Numbered from the stretch's first letter, positions 16,644 to 25,636 are shown. The stretch: DNA of 64,000 nt from an uncultured Caulobacterales bacterium (GCA_903884425.1 CAISEP010000003.1:62001-126000); one strand, 5' to 3'. Notes: generated by a model from the letters alone, not told the origin. Numbers and translations: made by a program.

Positions 16644-16826
16644 TGCCCCTCAGGTGTCTTGCGTGATGTCTATGAGGTAAAAATCCTGCCCGTTCTGGGT
16701 GCCGACGATACGATGGCGGGAGTTCGCGTAAAATTCCCGAACACAAATGTCTCTCGCAAATCTGAAAATTTCAATAGTGAAGCATAATATATAGACAATA
16801 TGACGGACCGTCGGTGGAAATGGGAG

Positions 16827-16861
16827 GCATACCTGCGTGTATGCTTCGATGTATACTTCGT
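16827..16861. repeat. Overlapping inverted and direct repeats (GTATGC/GTATAC)
   Basis: GCATAC (16827-16832) and GTATGC (16839-16844) are perfect inverted copies with a 6-base loop. The right arm begins a 12-bp tandem repeat, TGTATGCTTCGA (16838-16849) and TGTATACTTCGT (16850-16861). Three related half-sites in 35 bases look like an operator array, about 185-220 bases before the XRE start. Confidence 0.45.
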
Positions 16862-16938
16862 CATAAGTCTAGTATTCGCCTCGAGGGTGCGGAGCTTTCC
16901 CCGAAATGGACGAATAGACGGATCCCGATGCCCCAGAT

Positions 16939-16975
16939 TTCGCCCGATTTGGGCGAAATAAGCCCAGTTTGGGCG
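16939..16975. repeat. Two phased palindromes downstream of dxs
   Basis: TTCGCCC-GATTT-GGGCGAA (16939-16957) is a perfect 7-bp inverted repeat; 20 bases on, GCCC-AGTTT-GGGC (16962-16974) repeats the core. The shared GCCC-N5-GGGC unit spaced by two helical turns suggests a protein-binding array. On the reverse strand they also form hairpins followed by TTATTT, about 130 bases past the dxs stop, so a weak dxs terminator is the alternative. Confidence 0.5.
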
Positions 16976-17102
16976 CGTAATGCCAATTGACCGGTGACGC
17001 GGCGAAAATTGGGAAACCCGTCAGATTTTCAGTCGGAAGGTGAAGTTGCTCTCGTGGGGCAACAATTCTGCTGCCGGGAGCCGTGCCCTTCGGAAATCGT
17101 TG

Positions 17103-19016
17103 TCAGGCGCGCACGGCCTTGGCCGCATCCACGCCCAGGGCCGTCAGGGCCGTGGCCACGATCCCTTCGGCATCGAGGCCGGCTGCGGCATACATGGCCT
17201 CCGGCCGGTCATGGTCCTGGAAGAGGTCGGGCAGCACCAGGGTCCGGACCTTCAGGCCCCGGTCCAGCGCCCCCTTGCTGGCCAGCAGCTGGAGGACGAA
17301 GGCCCCGAACCCGCCCATGGCCCCTTCCTCGACGGTGATCAGGGCCTCGTGCTCCCGCGCCAGGCGCAGGATCAGGTCCTCGTCCAGGGGCTTGGCAAAG
17401 CGGGCATCGGCCACCGTGACCGACAGGCCCCGGGAGGCCAGCAGGTCGGCGGCCTTCAGGGACTCCGCCAGCCGGGTGCCGAGGGACAGGATGGCCAGCG
17501 CCGTGCCCTCCCGCACGATGCGGCCGCGGCCGATCTCCAGGGGCTGGGCCAGGGCCGGAATGTCCACGCCCACCCCATCGCCGCGGGGATAGCGGAAGGC
17601 GGAGGGGCGGTCGTCGATCTCGCAGGCGGTGGCGATCATGCCGGCCAGTTCCGCCTCGTCGGCGGCGGCCATCAGCACCATGCCGGGCAGGGCCCCCAGA
17701 TAGCCGATGTCGAAGCTGCCGGCATGGGTGGCGCCGTCCGCCCCGACGAGACCGGCCCGGTCGATGGCGAACCGCACTGGCAGGCTCTGGATGGCCACGT
17801 CGTGCACGACCTGATCATAGCCCCGCTGCAGGAAGGTGGAATAGATGGCGCAGAAGGGCCGCATGCCGTCCGCGGCCAGACCGGCGGCGAAGGTCACCGC
17901 ATGCTGCTCGGCAATGCCCACGTCGAAGACGCGGTCGGGGAAGCGCTTGGCCAGGATGTCCACCCCGGTGCCGGAGGGCATGGCCGCAGTGATGGCCACG
18001 ATCCGGTCGTCCCGCTCCGCCCGCTTGGTCAGTTCCGTGCCGAACACCTTGGTGTAGGAGGGGGCGTTGGACTTGGCCTTGGACTGCTCGCCGGTGACGA
18101 CGTCGAAGCGCACGACGCCGTGATACTTGTCGGCGGCGTTCTCGGCGGGGGCATAGCCCTTGCCCTTCTGCGTCACCACGTGAACAAGCACCGGCTTGTC
18201 CTTGATTTCCCGGACATTCTTCAGGACCGCCACCAGGTGGTCCATGTTGTGCCCGTCGATGGGGCCCACATAGTAGAAGCCCAGCTCCTCGAAGAAGGTG
18301 CCGCCGGTGGCCATGCCCCGGGCATATTCCTCGGCCTTGCGGGCGGCCTCCTGCAGGGGGCGGGGCAGGGCGCTGGCCACGGACCGGCCCAGCTTGCGGA
18401 ACGACTGGTAGGACCGGCCGGAGACCAGACCCGCCAGATAGGCGCTCATCCCCCCGACGGGCGGGGCGATGGACATGTCGTTATCGTTGAGGATGACGGT
18501 CAGCTGGCCCCGGGTCGCCTCGGCGGCGTTGTTCATGGCCTCGTAGGCCATGCCCGCGCTCATGGCCCCGTCCCCGATCACGGCGACCACCTTGTTGTCC
18601 CGGTGCTGCTGGTCGCGGCTGACGCAGAAGCCCAGTGCCGCGGAGATGGAGGTGGAGGCGTGGGCCGTGCCGAACGGGTCGTAGACGCTTTCGGAGCGCT
18701 TGGTGAAGCCGGACAGGCCGTCTCCCTGGCGCAGGGTGCGGATGCGGTCCCGCCGTCCGGTGAGGATCTTGTGCGGATAGGCCTGGTGGCCCACGTCCCA
18801 GATTAGGATGTCGTCGGGCGTCTCGAACACGGCATGGAGGGCGACGGTCAGCTCCACAACGCCGAGACCGGCACCCAGATGGCCGCCGGTGACGGACACC
18901 GCATCGATGGTTTCCGCCCGCAGCTCGTCAGCGACCTGACGGAGTTCCGGCAGTCCCAGACCCCGCAGGTCGGCGGGGGACGAAATGGTGTCGAGAAGGG
19001 GGGTATGCGGGGGCAT
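17103..19016 (-). CDS. dxs: 1-deoxy-D-xylulose-5-phosphate synthase
   Basis: The 637-residue thiamine diphosphate enzyme has '[18 protein letters not shown]' (residues 73-90), the cofactor motif GDG (148-150) to NDND (177-180), the transketolase middle domain '[18 protein letters not shown]' and a C-terminal transketolase domain. It condenses pyruvate and glyceraldehyde 3-phosphate, the first step of the non-mevalonate isoprenoid pathway. ATG 19016 gives the family-standard start '[20 protein letters not shown]'; in-frame ATGs at 19040 and 19055 would add unneeded residues. It is the last gene of the reverse unit with ispA and xseB, so entry and chain-elongation steps are co-located. Confidence 0.97.
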   Translation of the reverse strand: MPPHTPLLDTISSPADLRGLGLPELRQVADELRAETIDAVSVTGGHLGAGLGVVELTVALHAVFETPDDILIWDVGHQAYPHKILTGRRDRIRTLRQGDGLSGFTKRSESVYDPFGTAHASTSISAALGFCVSRDQQHRDNKVVAVIGDGAMSAGMAYEAMNNAAEATRGQLTVILNDNDMSIAPPVGGMSAYLAGLVSGRSYQSFRKLGRSVASALPRPLQEAARKAEEYARGMATGGTFFEELGFYYVGPIDGHNMDHLVAVLKNVREIKDKPVLVHVVTQKGKGYAPAENAADKYHGVVRFDVVTGEQSKAKSNAPSYTKVFGTELTKRAERDDRIVAITAAMPSGTGVDILAKRFPDRVFDVGIAEQHAVTFAAGLAADGMRPFCAIYSTFLQRGYDQVVHDVAIQSLPVRFAIDRAGLVGADGATHAGSFDIGYLGALPGMVLMAAADEAELAGMIATACEIDDRPSAFRYPRGDGVGVDIPALAQPLEIGRGRIVREGTALAILSLGTRLAESLKAADLLASRGLSVTVADARFAKPLDEDLILRLAREHEALITVEEGAMGGFGAFVLQLLASKGALDRGLKVRTLVLPDLFQDHDRPEAMYAAAGLDAEGIVATALTALGVDAAKAVRA

Positions 19017-19073
19017 CTGGACTCGCAAAGGGATCCGCATCGAGGGCGGATGCAAGCTGGACGACGGGGCTTT

Positions 19074-19976
19074 TCAGCGATCTAGCACGAAATCCGCGCA
19101 TTCTCGAAGATATGTGGCCCTCGGACCAAAGATTTCGAGATGCGCCTTGCACTGCTCGCGCAGCATGTCGACCCGGGCATGGGCCTCGTCCGCGCCCAGA
19201 AGGGTCACGAAATTGGCCTTGCCCTTGGCCGCATCCTTGCCCACGGCCTTGCCCACGTCCTCGGCCTCGCCCTCCACGTCCAGCAGGTCGTCGACGATCT
19301 GGTAGGCCAGGCCCAGGTCATGGGCGAAGGCCATCAGGGCGTGGCGCTTGGTGTCGGCCGCGCGGGCGATGACCAGGGGAATCTCGAAGGCATAGGCGAT
19401 CAGGGCCCCGGTCTTCATCCGCTGCATCCGCGCCACGGCGCCCAGGTCCTCGCGGAAGCCCAGTATGTCGATCATCTGGCCGCCGGCCATGCCCTGGGCC
19501 CCGGAGGCCCGGGCCAGACGGCGCACCAGCTCCGACCGGATCTCCGGATCGTCGTGGGTGTCGGGATGGGCCAGGATCTCGAAGGCGACGGACTGCAGGG
19601 CGTCGCCCACCAGGATGGCCGTGGCGTCGTCATAGGCCCGGTGCACCGTCGGGCGGCCGCGGCGGATGTCGTCATCGTCCATGGCCGGAAGATCGTCATG
19701 CACCAGGCTGTAGGCGTGGATGCATTCCAGGGCGCAGGCGGCCCGCAGCACCGGACGCTCCTCGATGTCGAACATCCGCGCCGCTTCCAGGGCAAAGAAC
19801 GGGCGCAGCCGCTTGCCGGGCCCCAGCGCCGCATAGCGCATGGCTTCCATCAGCCGCTGTTCCGGTCCTTCGGCCCGGGGCAGCAGCGCGTCCAGGGCCA
19901 CGGTGACGAGGTCGGCGCTGTGCGCCATGCGCTCCGCCAGGACCGTGCGGTCATTGTGCGAGGGCGTGACGCTCAC
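19074..19976 (-). CDS. ispA: Polyprenyl (farnesyl/geranylgeranyl) diphosphate synthase
   Basis: From GTG 19976 the protein is 300 residues. It has the first aspartate-rich motif 'DDLPAMD' at residues 94-100, 'GKRLRPF' at 54-60, and the second motif 'QIVDDLLD' ending near residue 233. The five-residue spacing with two extra residues in the first motif (DDxxxxD) is the bacterial farnesyl diphosphate synthase form. The enzyme supplies C15 precursors for undecaprenyl carrier lipid and ubiquinone side chains. GTG 19976 has GAGGGGG upstream; a TTG at 20021 overlapping the xseB end is the alternative start. It lies 57 bases before dxs. Confidence 0.93.
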   Translation of the reverse strand: MSVTPSHNDRTVLAERMAHSADLVTVALDALLPRAEGPEQRLMEAMRYAALGPGKRLRPFFALEAARMFDIEERPVLRAACALECIHAYSLVHDDLPAMDDDDIRRGRPTVHRAYDDATAILVGDALQSVAFEILAHPDTHDDPEIRSELVRRLARASGAQGMAGGQMIDILGFREDLGAVARMQRMKTGALIAYAFEIPLVIARAADTKRHALMAFAHDLGLAYQIVDDLLDVEGEAEDVGKAVGKDAAKGKANFVTLLGADEAHARVDMLREQCKAHLEIFGPRATYLRECADFVLDR

Positions 19977-20013
19977 CCGACCACCCCCTCGGGCCGCGTC
20001 CCAAGCGGGCGCA

Positions 20014-20262
20014 TCAGCCAAAGTCCGCCGGGGCGACGGCAGGCTCGCCGCCGGTGCCGATGACGATCTTCTCCACCCGCAGCCGGGCGGCGGCCAGCTT
20101 GGCCTCGCAGTGAGCCTTCAGGGCAGCCCCGCGCTCATACTGCGCGATGGACTGCTCCAGCGGGGACTGACCGGATTCAAGGGCCCGCACGATGGTCTCG
20201 AGCTCGGCCAGGGCCTGCTCGAAGCTCATCTCGGACAGGGAAGGGGACTGCGGCGCGCTCAT
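20014..20262 (-). CDS. xseB: Exodeoxyribonuclease VII small subunit
   Basis: The 82-residue protein has the XseB signature '[20 protein letters not shown]' followed by '[20 protein letters not shown]' and '[13 protein letters not shown]'. Several small subunits bind one large XseA subunit in this single-strand exonuclease; xseA is not in the window. ATG 20262 fits the family length; the frame is open a further 66 bases upstream. xseB next to ispA and dxs is a widely conserved order. Confidence 0.95.
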   Translation of the reverse strand: MSAPQSPSLSEMSFEQALAELETIVRALESGQSPLEQSIAQYERGAALKAHCEAKLAAARLRVEKIVIGTGGEPAVAPADFG

Positions 20263-20335
20263 CAGGTCTGTTGTCACCCAAGGGACCAGGGAAGGGGGCA
20301 CATTAGGCAGCCTCCCCTCCGCGGGCAATCACTGA

Positions 20336-20920
20336 TCAGCCCCGCGGCTCGAATCGCCGGACGGACCAGTAGCGGAACCCCTGGTCCTGGGTCAGCTTCC
20401 AGCCCCGCCGCTGGAGGGCGATGCCGATCATGTTGTTGAAATAGCCGTGGGCCAGCAGCAGCACCTCGCCTCCGTCGGCGGAGGCGGTGATCAGGCGCTC
20501 GGCGGCCTCCTGGGCGCGGGCCTCGGCCTCGGCCCGGGTCTCGCCGCCCTCCCCATAGCCCAGCCACCAGGCCGCCCGGGCGATCACGCCCCAGCTGCGC
20601 GGACTGACCTTGAAGCCGTCCGGCAGGGGCGGGGGCGGCAGCGGGGCCTCGATGAACAGCATGTCGGAGGTGAAGGGGCGATCCCCGGCCACGGCCCGGG
20701 CGGTCTCGATGGCCCGGCGGCGGGTGGAGGAGAACACGGCCACGGCGCGGGCGGCCAGGGCCCGCAGGCTGTCCGGGGGGGACTGGTCCCTGCGGATGCC
20801 GCCCTCTTCATAGGTGGCCCACCAGTCGCGGTATCCCGACGAGGTCAGCTTGACCTTGCGGGACAAGGCCGGCTCCCCGTGGCGGGCAAGCGCTATGGCG
20901 CGGCGCGCCGGACGGTCCAA
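20336..20920 (-). CDS. Histidine phosphatase family protein
   Basis: The 194-residue protein has the phosphohistidine motif 'ARHGEP' at residues 12-17 (R13-H14-G15-E16), a second 'SSTRRRAIETA' segment with the phosphate-binding Arg, and a late His in 'LLLAHGYFNN'. This is branch-1 of the phosphoglycerate-mutase-like superfamily. The substrate cannot be read from sequence. It begins four bases after the stop of the deacetylase-like gene, so those two genes are coupled, and ends about 70 bases before xseB. Confidence 0.85.
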   Translation of the reverse strand: MDRPARRAIALARHGEPALSRKVKLTSSGYRDWWATYEEGGIRRDQSPPDSLRALAARAVAVFSSTRRRAIETARAVAGDRPFTSDMLFIEAPLPPPPLPDGFKVSPRSWGVIARAAWWLGYGEGGETRAEAEARAQEAAERLITASADGGEVLLLAHGYFNNMIGIALQRRGWKLTQDQGFRYWSVRRFEPRG

Positions 20921-20924
20921 CCCC

Positions 20925-21854
20925 TCAACCCTCGCTCAAGGCCTGCACATGCGCCGCGGCCGACCGGCCCAGCGCCATGAGGTCGTAGCCCCCCTCGAGC
21001 GTGGAGACAACCCGTCCCCCGCACCGGTGCCTCGCAACCGCCAGCACCGCCCGGGTGGCCCAGGCAAAATCCTCAGCTTCCAGAGACTGTTGCGCCAACG
21101 GGTCGCGGGCATGGGCGTCGAATCCGGCGGAGATCAGGATCAGGTCCGGGGCGAAGGAGTCGAGGGCGGGCATCAGCCGCGACTCGAATCGCTGCCGCCA
21201 GACCTGGCGCGGGGCCATGGGCGCCACCGTGGCGTTGACGATGTTGCCCAGCCCCGTCTCGCTGTCCGCTCCGGTGCCGGGATAGAGGGGCGACTGGTGG
21301 ATGGAGCCCAGAAACAGGGTCGGGTCGTCGGAGAAGGCGGCCTGGGTGCCGTTGCCGTGGTGCACGTCGAAGTCGATCACGGCGACCCGGGCCAGACCCG
21401 CGGCCTGGGCGGCCCGGGCGGCGACGGCGACATTGGAGAACATGCAGAAGCCCATGGCCGCTTCCGGCTCCGCATGGTGGCCGGGCGGGCGGACGGCGCA
21501 GAAGGCCCGGTCCAGCTCTCCCCGGGCCACGGCCTCGGCGGCGGCGGTAACGGCCCCGGCGGCGCGGAGCGCGGCCTCCAGGCTGCCGGGGGACATGGAG
21601 GTGTCGGGATCGAGCCGGGTGTGCCCGCTGGTCGGCTCGGCGGCCGTGATCGCGTCGATGAAGGCGGCGGGATGGACCCTTGCCAGATGCGCCCGGTCGA
21701 TCACCGGTGCCTCCCGGCGGTCGCGGCCCAGCCCGGCATCGGCCAGGGCGTCGAGGACGGCGGCCAGACGCTCCGGCCGCTCCGCATGGTCGGGGCCGTT
21801 GCTGTGGCGGGTCATGGCGGAATGGGTGAAACGGGCAGGCTCATGACCGGACAT
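20925..21854 (-). CDS. Histone deacetylase-like amidohydrolase
   Basis: The 309-residue protein has the class II HDAC-like fold signatures: 'AERPERL' near residue 24, 'RPPGHHAEP' with the catalytic His pair at 126-127, 'GFCMFSNVAVAA', 'VIDFDVHHGNGT' with metal ligands D163 and H165, and 'LILISAGFDAHARDPL' with the second metal Asp. All zinc-site residues are present, so it should be active on acetylated amines such as acetylpolyamines or acetyl-lysine. ATG 21854 fits the family start (frame is open to 21947). It heads the reverse unit and is divergent from the permease gene. Confidence 0.93.
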   Translation of the reverse strand: MSGHEPARFTHSAMTRHSNGPDHAERPERLAAVLDALADAGLGRDRREAPVIDRAHLARVHPAAFIDAITAAEPTSGHTRLDPDTSMSPGSLEAALRAAGAVTAAAEAVARGELDRAFCAVRPPGHHAEPEAAMGFCMFSNVAVAARAAQAAGLARVAVIDFDVHHGNGTQAAFSDDPTLFLGSIHQSPLYPGTGADSETGLGNIVNATVAPMAPRQVWRQRFESRLMPALDSFAPDLILISAGFDAHARDPLAQQSLEAEDFAWATRAVLAVARHRCGGRVVSTLEGGYDLMALGRSAAAHVQALSEG

Positions 21855-22014
21855 TGCCCCGCCGCCGGGCGCGGGAAAAGGGGGCGAGGCGGCGTTCCCC
21901 GGTCGGACGGACGATTTTCGCGCCCCGTCGGGTCGGGCCCCGGTCACCGGACGACTAGGCGCAGGTGCCGCGCTCCGCTAGCCTGACGCCTCAAGGCCCG
22001 TTTCCCGCAGGTTC

Positions 22015-23391
22015 ATGATGTCCGACGTCTCCCGCAAGTCTCCGCCCCAGCTGCTGCGCGTGCTGGGCCTCGTCTTCGGACTGGCCGTGGTGGTGGGCGG
22101 GGTCATCGGGTCCGGCATCATGCGCGCGCCGGGGGAGGTGTCCAAGGCGATCACGGAGCCGTGGGCGATCCTGCTGGCCTGGGCGCTGGGCGGCATGGCC
22201 GCCATGCTCGCCGCCATGCCTCTGGTGGAGGCGGGGGCTTCGGTCCCGCTGGCGGGGGGGACCTATTCCATCTCGGCCCGGGCCTTCGGGCCGGGAACCG
22301 GCTTCCTCAACGGCTGGCTGACCTTCCTGCAGTATGTGGCGTCCAACGCCTTCATCTCCGTCGTGTTCGGCGAATACGTGCACCGGCTGGGCTTTCTGAC
22401 CCAATTGCATGCAGGGGTGCTGGGCTGCGGGCTGATCCTGGCCCTCACCCTGCTCAACGCCGCCGGAACCCGGATCAGCGGCACGTCCCAGAGCGTCGGC
22501 AGCGCCATCAAGGGCGGGGCCTTCGTCGTCCTCGTCGCCATATTGTTCATCGCCCCCCATCCGCCGCCGGCCGTCCGCGTCGTGGCGGAGACCGCGAAGG
22601 CCGTGGGGCCGATCACCTCCATCGGGGCCCTGGTGACGGCCATCAGCGTGATCTACTCCACCTATGCCGGGTGGGACGGGGCGATCTATTTCTCGGAGGA
22701 GGTGGACAATCCCCAGCGCAACGTCGCCCGGGCCACCTTCTGGGGCATCGGCCTCGTCACCGTGCTCTATGTGCTGGTCAATGCCGCGGCGCTGAACGTG
22801 CTGCCGCCCTCGGTGCTGGCGGGCTCGACCTTCGCGGTGGGGGATGCCGCGGGCGTGGTGATGGGCCCTGCGGCCAATATCTTCGTCACCGCCATGGGGC
22901 TGTTCTCCCTGGTGGCCATCGTCAACCTGCAGATCATGGCCGCCTCCCGCGTGCCCTTCGCCATGGCCCGGGACGGCGTGGCCCCCCGGTTCCTGATCCA
23001 GGTGGCGAAGAGCGGCACGCCCCTGACCAGCCTGGGCCTGGTCTCGGCCCTGTCCCTGACCATGGTGATCGTCTCGATGATCCTGGCCCCGGACACCGGC
23101 TACAAGTGGATCGTGCGGATCTATGCGCCCTGGAGCATCGGCGCGATCCTGATGGTCTGCGTCAGCGCCATCCGCCTGCGGCTGGCCGAGCCGGACCTGC
23201 CGCGCCCCTATCGCATGCCCCTGTTCCCCTGGATCGCGATCCTGGCGACCCTGGTGCAGGCCACCCTGATCGCCACCCTGGTGCTGGACGATCCCGTGGC
23301 CGGGGCCTGGTCGGGCCTGATCGCCGTGCCCCTTCCGGTGGGGCTCTACCTCCTGTTCCGCGGCCTCTGGCGCCGCGCCGCCGACGCCTGA
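22015..23391 (+). CDS. APC-superfamily amino acid permease
   Basis: The 458-residue protein has about 12 hydrophobic helices and the APC start 'GLAVVVGGVIGSGIMRAPGE' (about residues 24-43), where the unwound helix-1 GSG binds substrate. 'YSTYAGWDGAIYFSEEVDNP' in helix 6 and 'QRNVARA' are typical of the amino acid transporter family (LAT-like/EAT-like). The exact amino acid is unknown. A second ATG is three bases downstream. It is followed 11 bases later by a GNAT gene, suggesting one operon. Confidence 0.88.
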   Translation: MMSDVSRKSPPQLLRVLGLVFGLAVVVGGVIGSGIMRAPGEVSKAITEPWAILLAWALGGMAAMLAAMPLVEAGASVPLAGGTYSISARAFGPGTGFLNGWLTFLQYVASNAFISVVFGEYVHRLGFLTQLHAGVLGCGLILALTLLNAAGTRISGTSQSVGSAIKGGAFVVLVAILFIAPHPPPAVRVVAETAKAVGPITSIGALVTAISVIYSTYAGWDGAIYFSEEVDNPQRNVARATFWGIGLVTVLYVLVNAAALNVLPPSVLAGSTFAVGDAAGVVMGPAANIFVTAMGLFSLVAIVNLQIMAASRVPFAMARDGVAPRFLIQVAKSGTPLTSLGLVSALSLTMVIVSMILAPDTGYKWIVRIYAPWSIGAILMVCVSAIRLRLAEPDLPRPYRMPLFPWIAILATLVQATLIATLVLDDPVAGAWSGLIAVPLPVGLYLLFRGLWRRAADA

Positions 23392-23402
23392 GGCCTTCAA
23401 CC

Positions 23403-23930
23403 GTGACCGAGATCCTCATCCGCACCGCCACCCCGGCGGACACTTCGACCCTGAGCCGCCTGGGGCGCGAGACCTTCGTCCACACCTTCGTGGAGGAACT
23501 CAAGGTGCCCTATACCGAGGCCGACCTCGCGGAATTCTTGCCCCAGGCCTATGGGGAGGACGTGATCGCCGGCTATCTGGCGGACCCCCGCTACGTCCAC
23601 CTGATCGCCGAGCGGGACGGAGAGGCCATCGGCTATGCCCTGGTCGGCCCCAACGGCCTGCCCCATGCGGACGCAAGGTCGCAGGATGGCGAGCTGAAGC
23701 GCATCTATCTGGTGAAGGCCGCCCAGGGGACCGGTGCCGGCCAGGCCCTGCACCGGGCGGCCATCGCCGCGCTGAAGGACCTGGGCCATGATGTGATCTG
23801 GCTGGGCGTCTGGTCGCAGAACCTGCGGGCCCAGCGATTCTACGAGAAGGACGGGTTCCGGACCGTGGGCGAATACCGCTTCAAGGTCGGATCGACCCTG
23901 GACCACGAATTCATCATGCGCCGGGGGTAG
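23403..23930 (+). CDS. GNAT-family N-acetyltransferase
   Basis: From a GTG at 23403 the protein is 175 residues with the GNAT elements in order: 'IRTATPADTSTLSRL', 'HLIAERDGEAIGYALV', the acetyl-CoA loop region 'LKRIYLVKAAQGTGAGQALH' and the C-terminal 'NLRAQRFYEKDGFRTVGEY'. The QGTGAG loop is a good acetyl-CoA binding motif. This set resembles spermidine/amino-acid acetyltransferases of the PaiA type. Being 11 bases after the permease, it may modify what the permease imports; inference only. No ATG is available near the family start, supporting GTG. Confidence 0.88.
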   Translation: MTEILIRTATPADTSTLSRLGRETFVHTFVEELKVPYTEADLAEFLPQAYGEDVIAGYLADPRYVHLIAERDGEAIGYALVGPNGLPHADARSQDGELKRIYLVKAAQGTGAGQALHRAAIAALKDLGHDVIWLGVWSQNLRAQRFYEKDGFRTVGEYRFKVGSTLDHEFIMRRG

Positions 23931-23962
23931 TGGGGCAGCTGCCCCCGCCCACCCGGGACCGG

Positions 23963-24466
23963 TCAGGCGTGGCCGACGGTCTCGAACATGCAGGCGGCCA
24001 TGGCGTCTTCCGGAGAGCGCGACCCCTTCAGCAGGAAGTCGAAGGCCGGATAGAAGCGGTCCGCCGCCTCCACCGCCGCATCGATCATCGAGGCTGCCTG
24101 GGCAAGCGTCGGGCGCTCCCCCGGGGGCAGGGCCATGGCGTGACGGAAGATGATCTCCCCGTCCTCGGCCCAGACCTCGAAATGGCCGAGCCACACCCGC
24201 TGGTTGATCAGGGACAGAAGCTCGTGGCTCTGCACGCGCAGGGCCTTGCCGGCCTTCAGGTCCAGGGACAAGCACAGCTGCAGGCAGTCCGCCTCCGGCC
24301 GCCAGGCGAACCACAGTTCGTAGTCCTTCCAGTCCCCGGTGAGGGCAAAGGCCAGGTCCCCGTCCTCGGTCCGGTCGAATTCAAGATTTTCCGCCGTCAG
24401 AACGTGTTCGACCACGTCGAGCGGGTCAAAGCCGAACTCACCGTCCTCGGTCTGCCGCGTGTCCAT
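23963..24466 (-). CDS. YbjN domain-containing protein
   Basis: The 167-residue protein starts 'MDTRQTEDGEFGFDPLDVVE' and contains the YbjN fold (type III secretion chaperone-like): an alternating strand region 'FDRTEDGDLAFALTGDWKDY', then 'ELWFAWRPEADCLQLCLSLD' and 'LSLINQRVWLGHFEVW' with 'EIIFRHAM'. It has no catalytic residues, is acidic and cytosolic. Homologues in alphaproteobacteria lie near proC and ubiK; proC is about 6.5 kb away here. It is tail-to-tail with the GNAT gene. Confidence 0.82.
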   Translation of the reverse strand: MDTRQTEDGEFGFDPLDVVEHVLTAENLEFDRTEDGDLAFALTGDWKDYELWFAWRPEADCLQLCLSLDLKAGKALRVQSHELLSLINQRVWLGHFEVWAEDGEIIFRHAMALPPGERPTLAQAASMIDAAVEAADRFYPAFDFLLKGSRSPEDAMAACMFETVGHA

Positions 24467-24558
24467 CTTGTGGTCCCCGTGGGAGACCCGCCCAAGGCGT
24501 TAATGCCAAGCAGCGGAATCAGTCCCGACTTCAACGTATCCGCAGTGGCACGGTCGGC

Positions 24559-24822
24559 TCAACCGGCGTCATCCGATGGGCGAACGATATCCCCAGCCAA
24601 GGTAAGTTTGGCGATCTCGGCCTTGAGGGCGTCGATTTCCGCGGTCAGCCGGTCCCGCAGGGCCTCGAACTCGTCCCGCCGGACAAGGTCCAGATCGGCG
24701 ACCCAGCGGTCTGCCTGGGCCCGCACGGCCGCGCGGGCCTCTTCGGTGGCGGCCTGCGCGATGCTGGCAGCGCCTTCCATGGTCTTGGCGAGTTCGTCGA
24801 GGAACGGATTGCGCGTCTGCAT
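24559..24822 (-). CDS. ubiK: UbiK-family accessory factor (BMFP domain)
   Basis: The 87-residue protein reads 'MQTRNPFLDELAKTMEGAAS' then a helical region ending in a coiled coil 'RDEFEALRDRLTAEIDALKA', which is the BMFP/UbiK layout: an amphipathic helix that binds membrane or lipid followed by a C-terminal coiled coil. UbiK helps the ubiquinone-synthesis complex in E. coli. ATG 24822 gives the family start. It is 92 bases upstream of the YbjN gene on the same strand. ubiG elsewhere in the window belongs to the same pathway. Confidence 0.85.
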   Translation of the reverse strand: MQTRNPFLDELAKTMEGAASIAQAATEEARAAVRAQADRWVADLDLVRRDEFEALRDRLTAEIDALKAEIAKLTLAGDIVRPSDDAG

Positions 24823-25147
24823 GTGTGTGCGACCCCTGATGCGGCTGTCTCCGCCATATGGGGGGTGCTTCACCTTTTCTAAGGGTTAACGCCGGTGTCG
24901 ATCCCGTGGCGACCGACAAATCTCCGGGCGACCGACAAACTTGCGTCGGACGATCCCCGGCGGGGGAGGCAAATCGATTGCGGGGGCAGGGGTTGCGGGC
25001 CCCACGCCCCGGGCCGGGACGCGCGGTCCTGGCCCGATTTCAGGTAGCAGCTTGCTTTTTTCGTCGCGATGCTGGAAGAAACTTGCCAAACCACGTGGCG
25101 TTTCCCCGTAATTCGGGTGAATTTCATGCAAGAACTGCACTTCGGGG
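24823..25147. other. Intergenic region between ubiK and the Lrp-type regulator
   Basis: This 325-base divergent region holds a pair of perfect 13-bp direct repeats GGCGACCGACAAA (24908-24920 and 24927-24939), a GGGTTAACG half-site like CtrA near 24885-24893, and a TGCA-N5-TGCA dyad just before the regulator start (25127-25139). I see no convincing gene or RNA in it. Confidence 0.55.
24908..24939. repeat. Two perfect 13-bp direct repeats
   Basis: GGCGACCGACAAA occurs at 24908-24920 and again at 24927-24939, 19 bases apart, in the ubiK upstream region. Two identical sites about two helical turns apart are typical of a dimeric or tandem regulator. Confidence 0.45.
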
Positions 25148-25636
25148 GTGAGATTGTCGGAACTGCTCGACGCCGTTGACACCAGAATCCTGGATCTGGT
25201 CCAGAATGACGCGGGACTGTCCGTGGCGGAAATCGCCGAGCGGGTCGGCCTTTCCTCCTCCCCCTGCTGGCGGCGGATCAAGCGCCTCGAGGATGTCGGC
25301 GTGATCCAGCGCCGGGTCACCCTGCTGGACCAGGAGAAGCTCGGCCTGGGCTTCGAGGTCTATGCCACCGTCAAGCTCAGCCTGCCGACCCGGGAAAACC
25401 TCGAGGCCTTCGAGAAGGAGGTCGCCCGCTGGCCGGAGGTGACCCATTGCGCCACCGTCACCGGCGGGGAGGACTATGTCCTGCGCATCGTCACCCGGGA
25501 CATGCACACCTTCGACGAGTTCCTGCGGGAGCACATCCTGTCCCTGGGCCTGGTCTCCAACGTGGTCAGCCGCATTGTCATGCGCTCCGTGAAATCGACC
25601 ACCGCCGTGCCTCTCGGGCTCGTCTCCCCGGCCTGA
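25148..25636 (+). CDS. Lrp/AsnC-family transcriptional regulator
   Basis: The 162-residue protein has an N-terminal winged helix-turn-helix 'LSVAEIAERVGLSSSPCWRR' (residues 24-43) with 'IKRLEDVGVIQRR', then a RAM/ACT ligand-binding domain including 'VTHCATVTGGEDYVLRIVTR'. These regulators sense amino acids and often act on a neighbouring gene and themselves. The start is a GTG at 25148 (a TTG at 25154 is also possible). A TGCAAGAACTGCA dyad lies 8-20 bases upstream. The neighbouring pirin gene follows 44 bases later. Confidence 0.92.
   Translation: MRLSELLDAVDTRILDLVQNDAGLSVAEIAERVGLSSSPCWRRIKRLEDVGVIQRRVTLLDQEKLGLGFEVYATVKLSLPTRENLEAFEKEVARWPEVTHCATVTGGEDYVLRIVTRDMHTFDEFLREHILSLGLVSNVVSRIVMRSVKSTTAVPLGLVSPA

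Larger units (their letters stand above)
16644..17102. other. Repeat-rich AT-rich intergenic region between XRE gene and dxs
   Basis: This 459-base region lies upstream of the XRE gene and downstream of dxs (both reverse). 16660-16870 is notably AT-rich compared with its flanks. It holds a GACGG-A-CCGTC palindrome (16802-16812), an inverted repeat GCATAC/GTATGC with overlapping 12-bp direct repeats (16827-16861), and two phased GCCC-N5-GGGC palindromes (16939-16974). A 64-codon reverse frame at 16670-16864 has no recognisable motif and is not called. I see no RNA gene or mobile element. The base composition hints at either a regulatory region or a remnant of acquired DNA. Confidence 0.6.

Noticed and set aside
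16670-16864. 64-codon reverse frame in the AT-rich region
   Set aside because: No ribosome site, no motif, and it overlaps the repeats; AT-rich frames this short arise by chance.
17040-18806. 588-codon forward open frame opposite dxs
   Set aside because: Antisense shadow of dxs; no motif.
24880-24893. CtrA-like site around GGGTTAAC before ubiK
   Set aside because: Only one good half-site; the seven-base-spaced partner has two mismatches.
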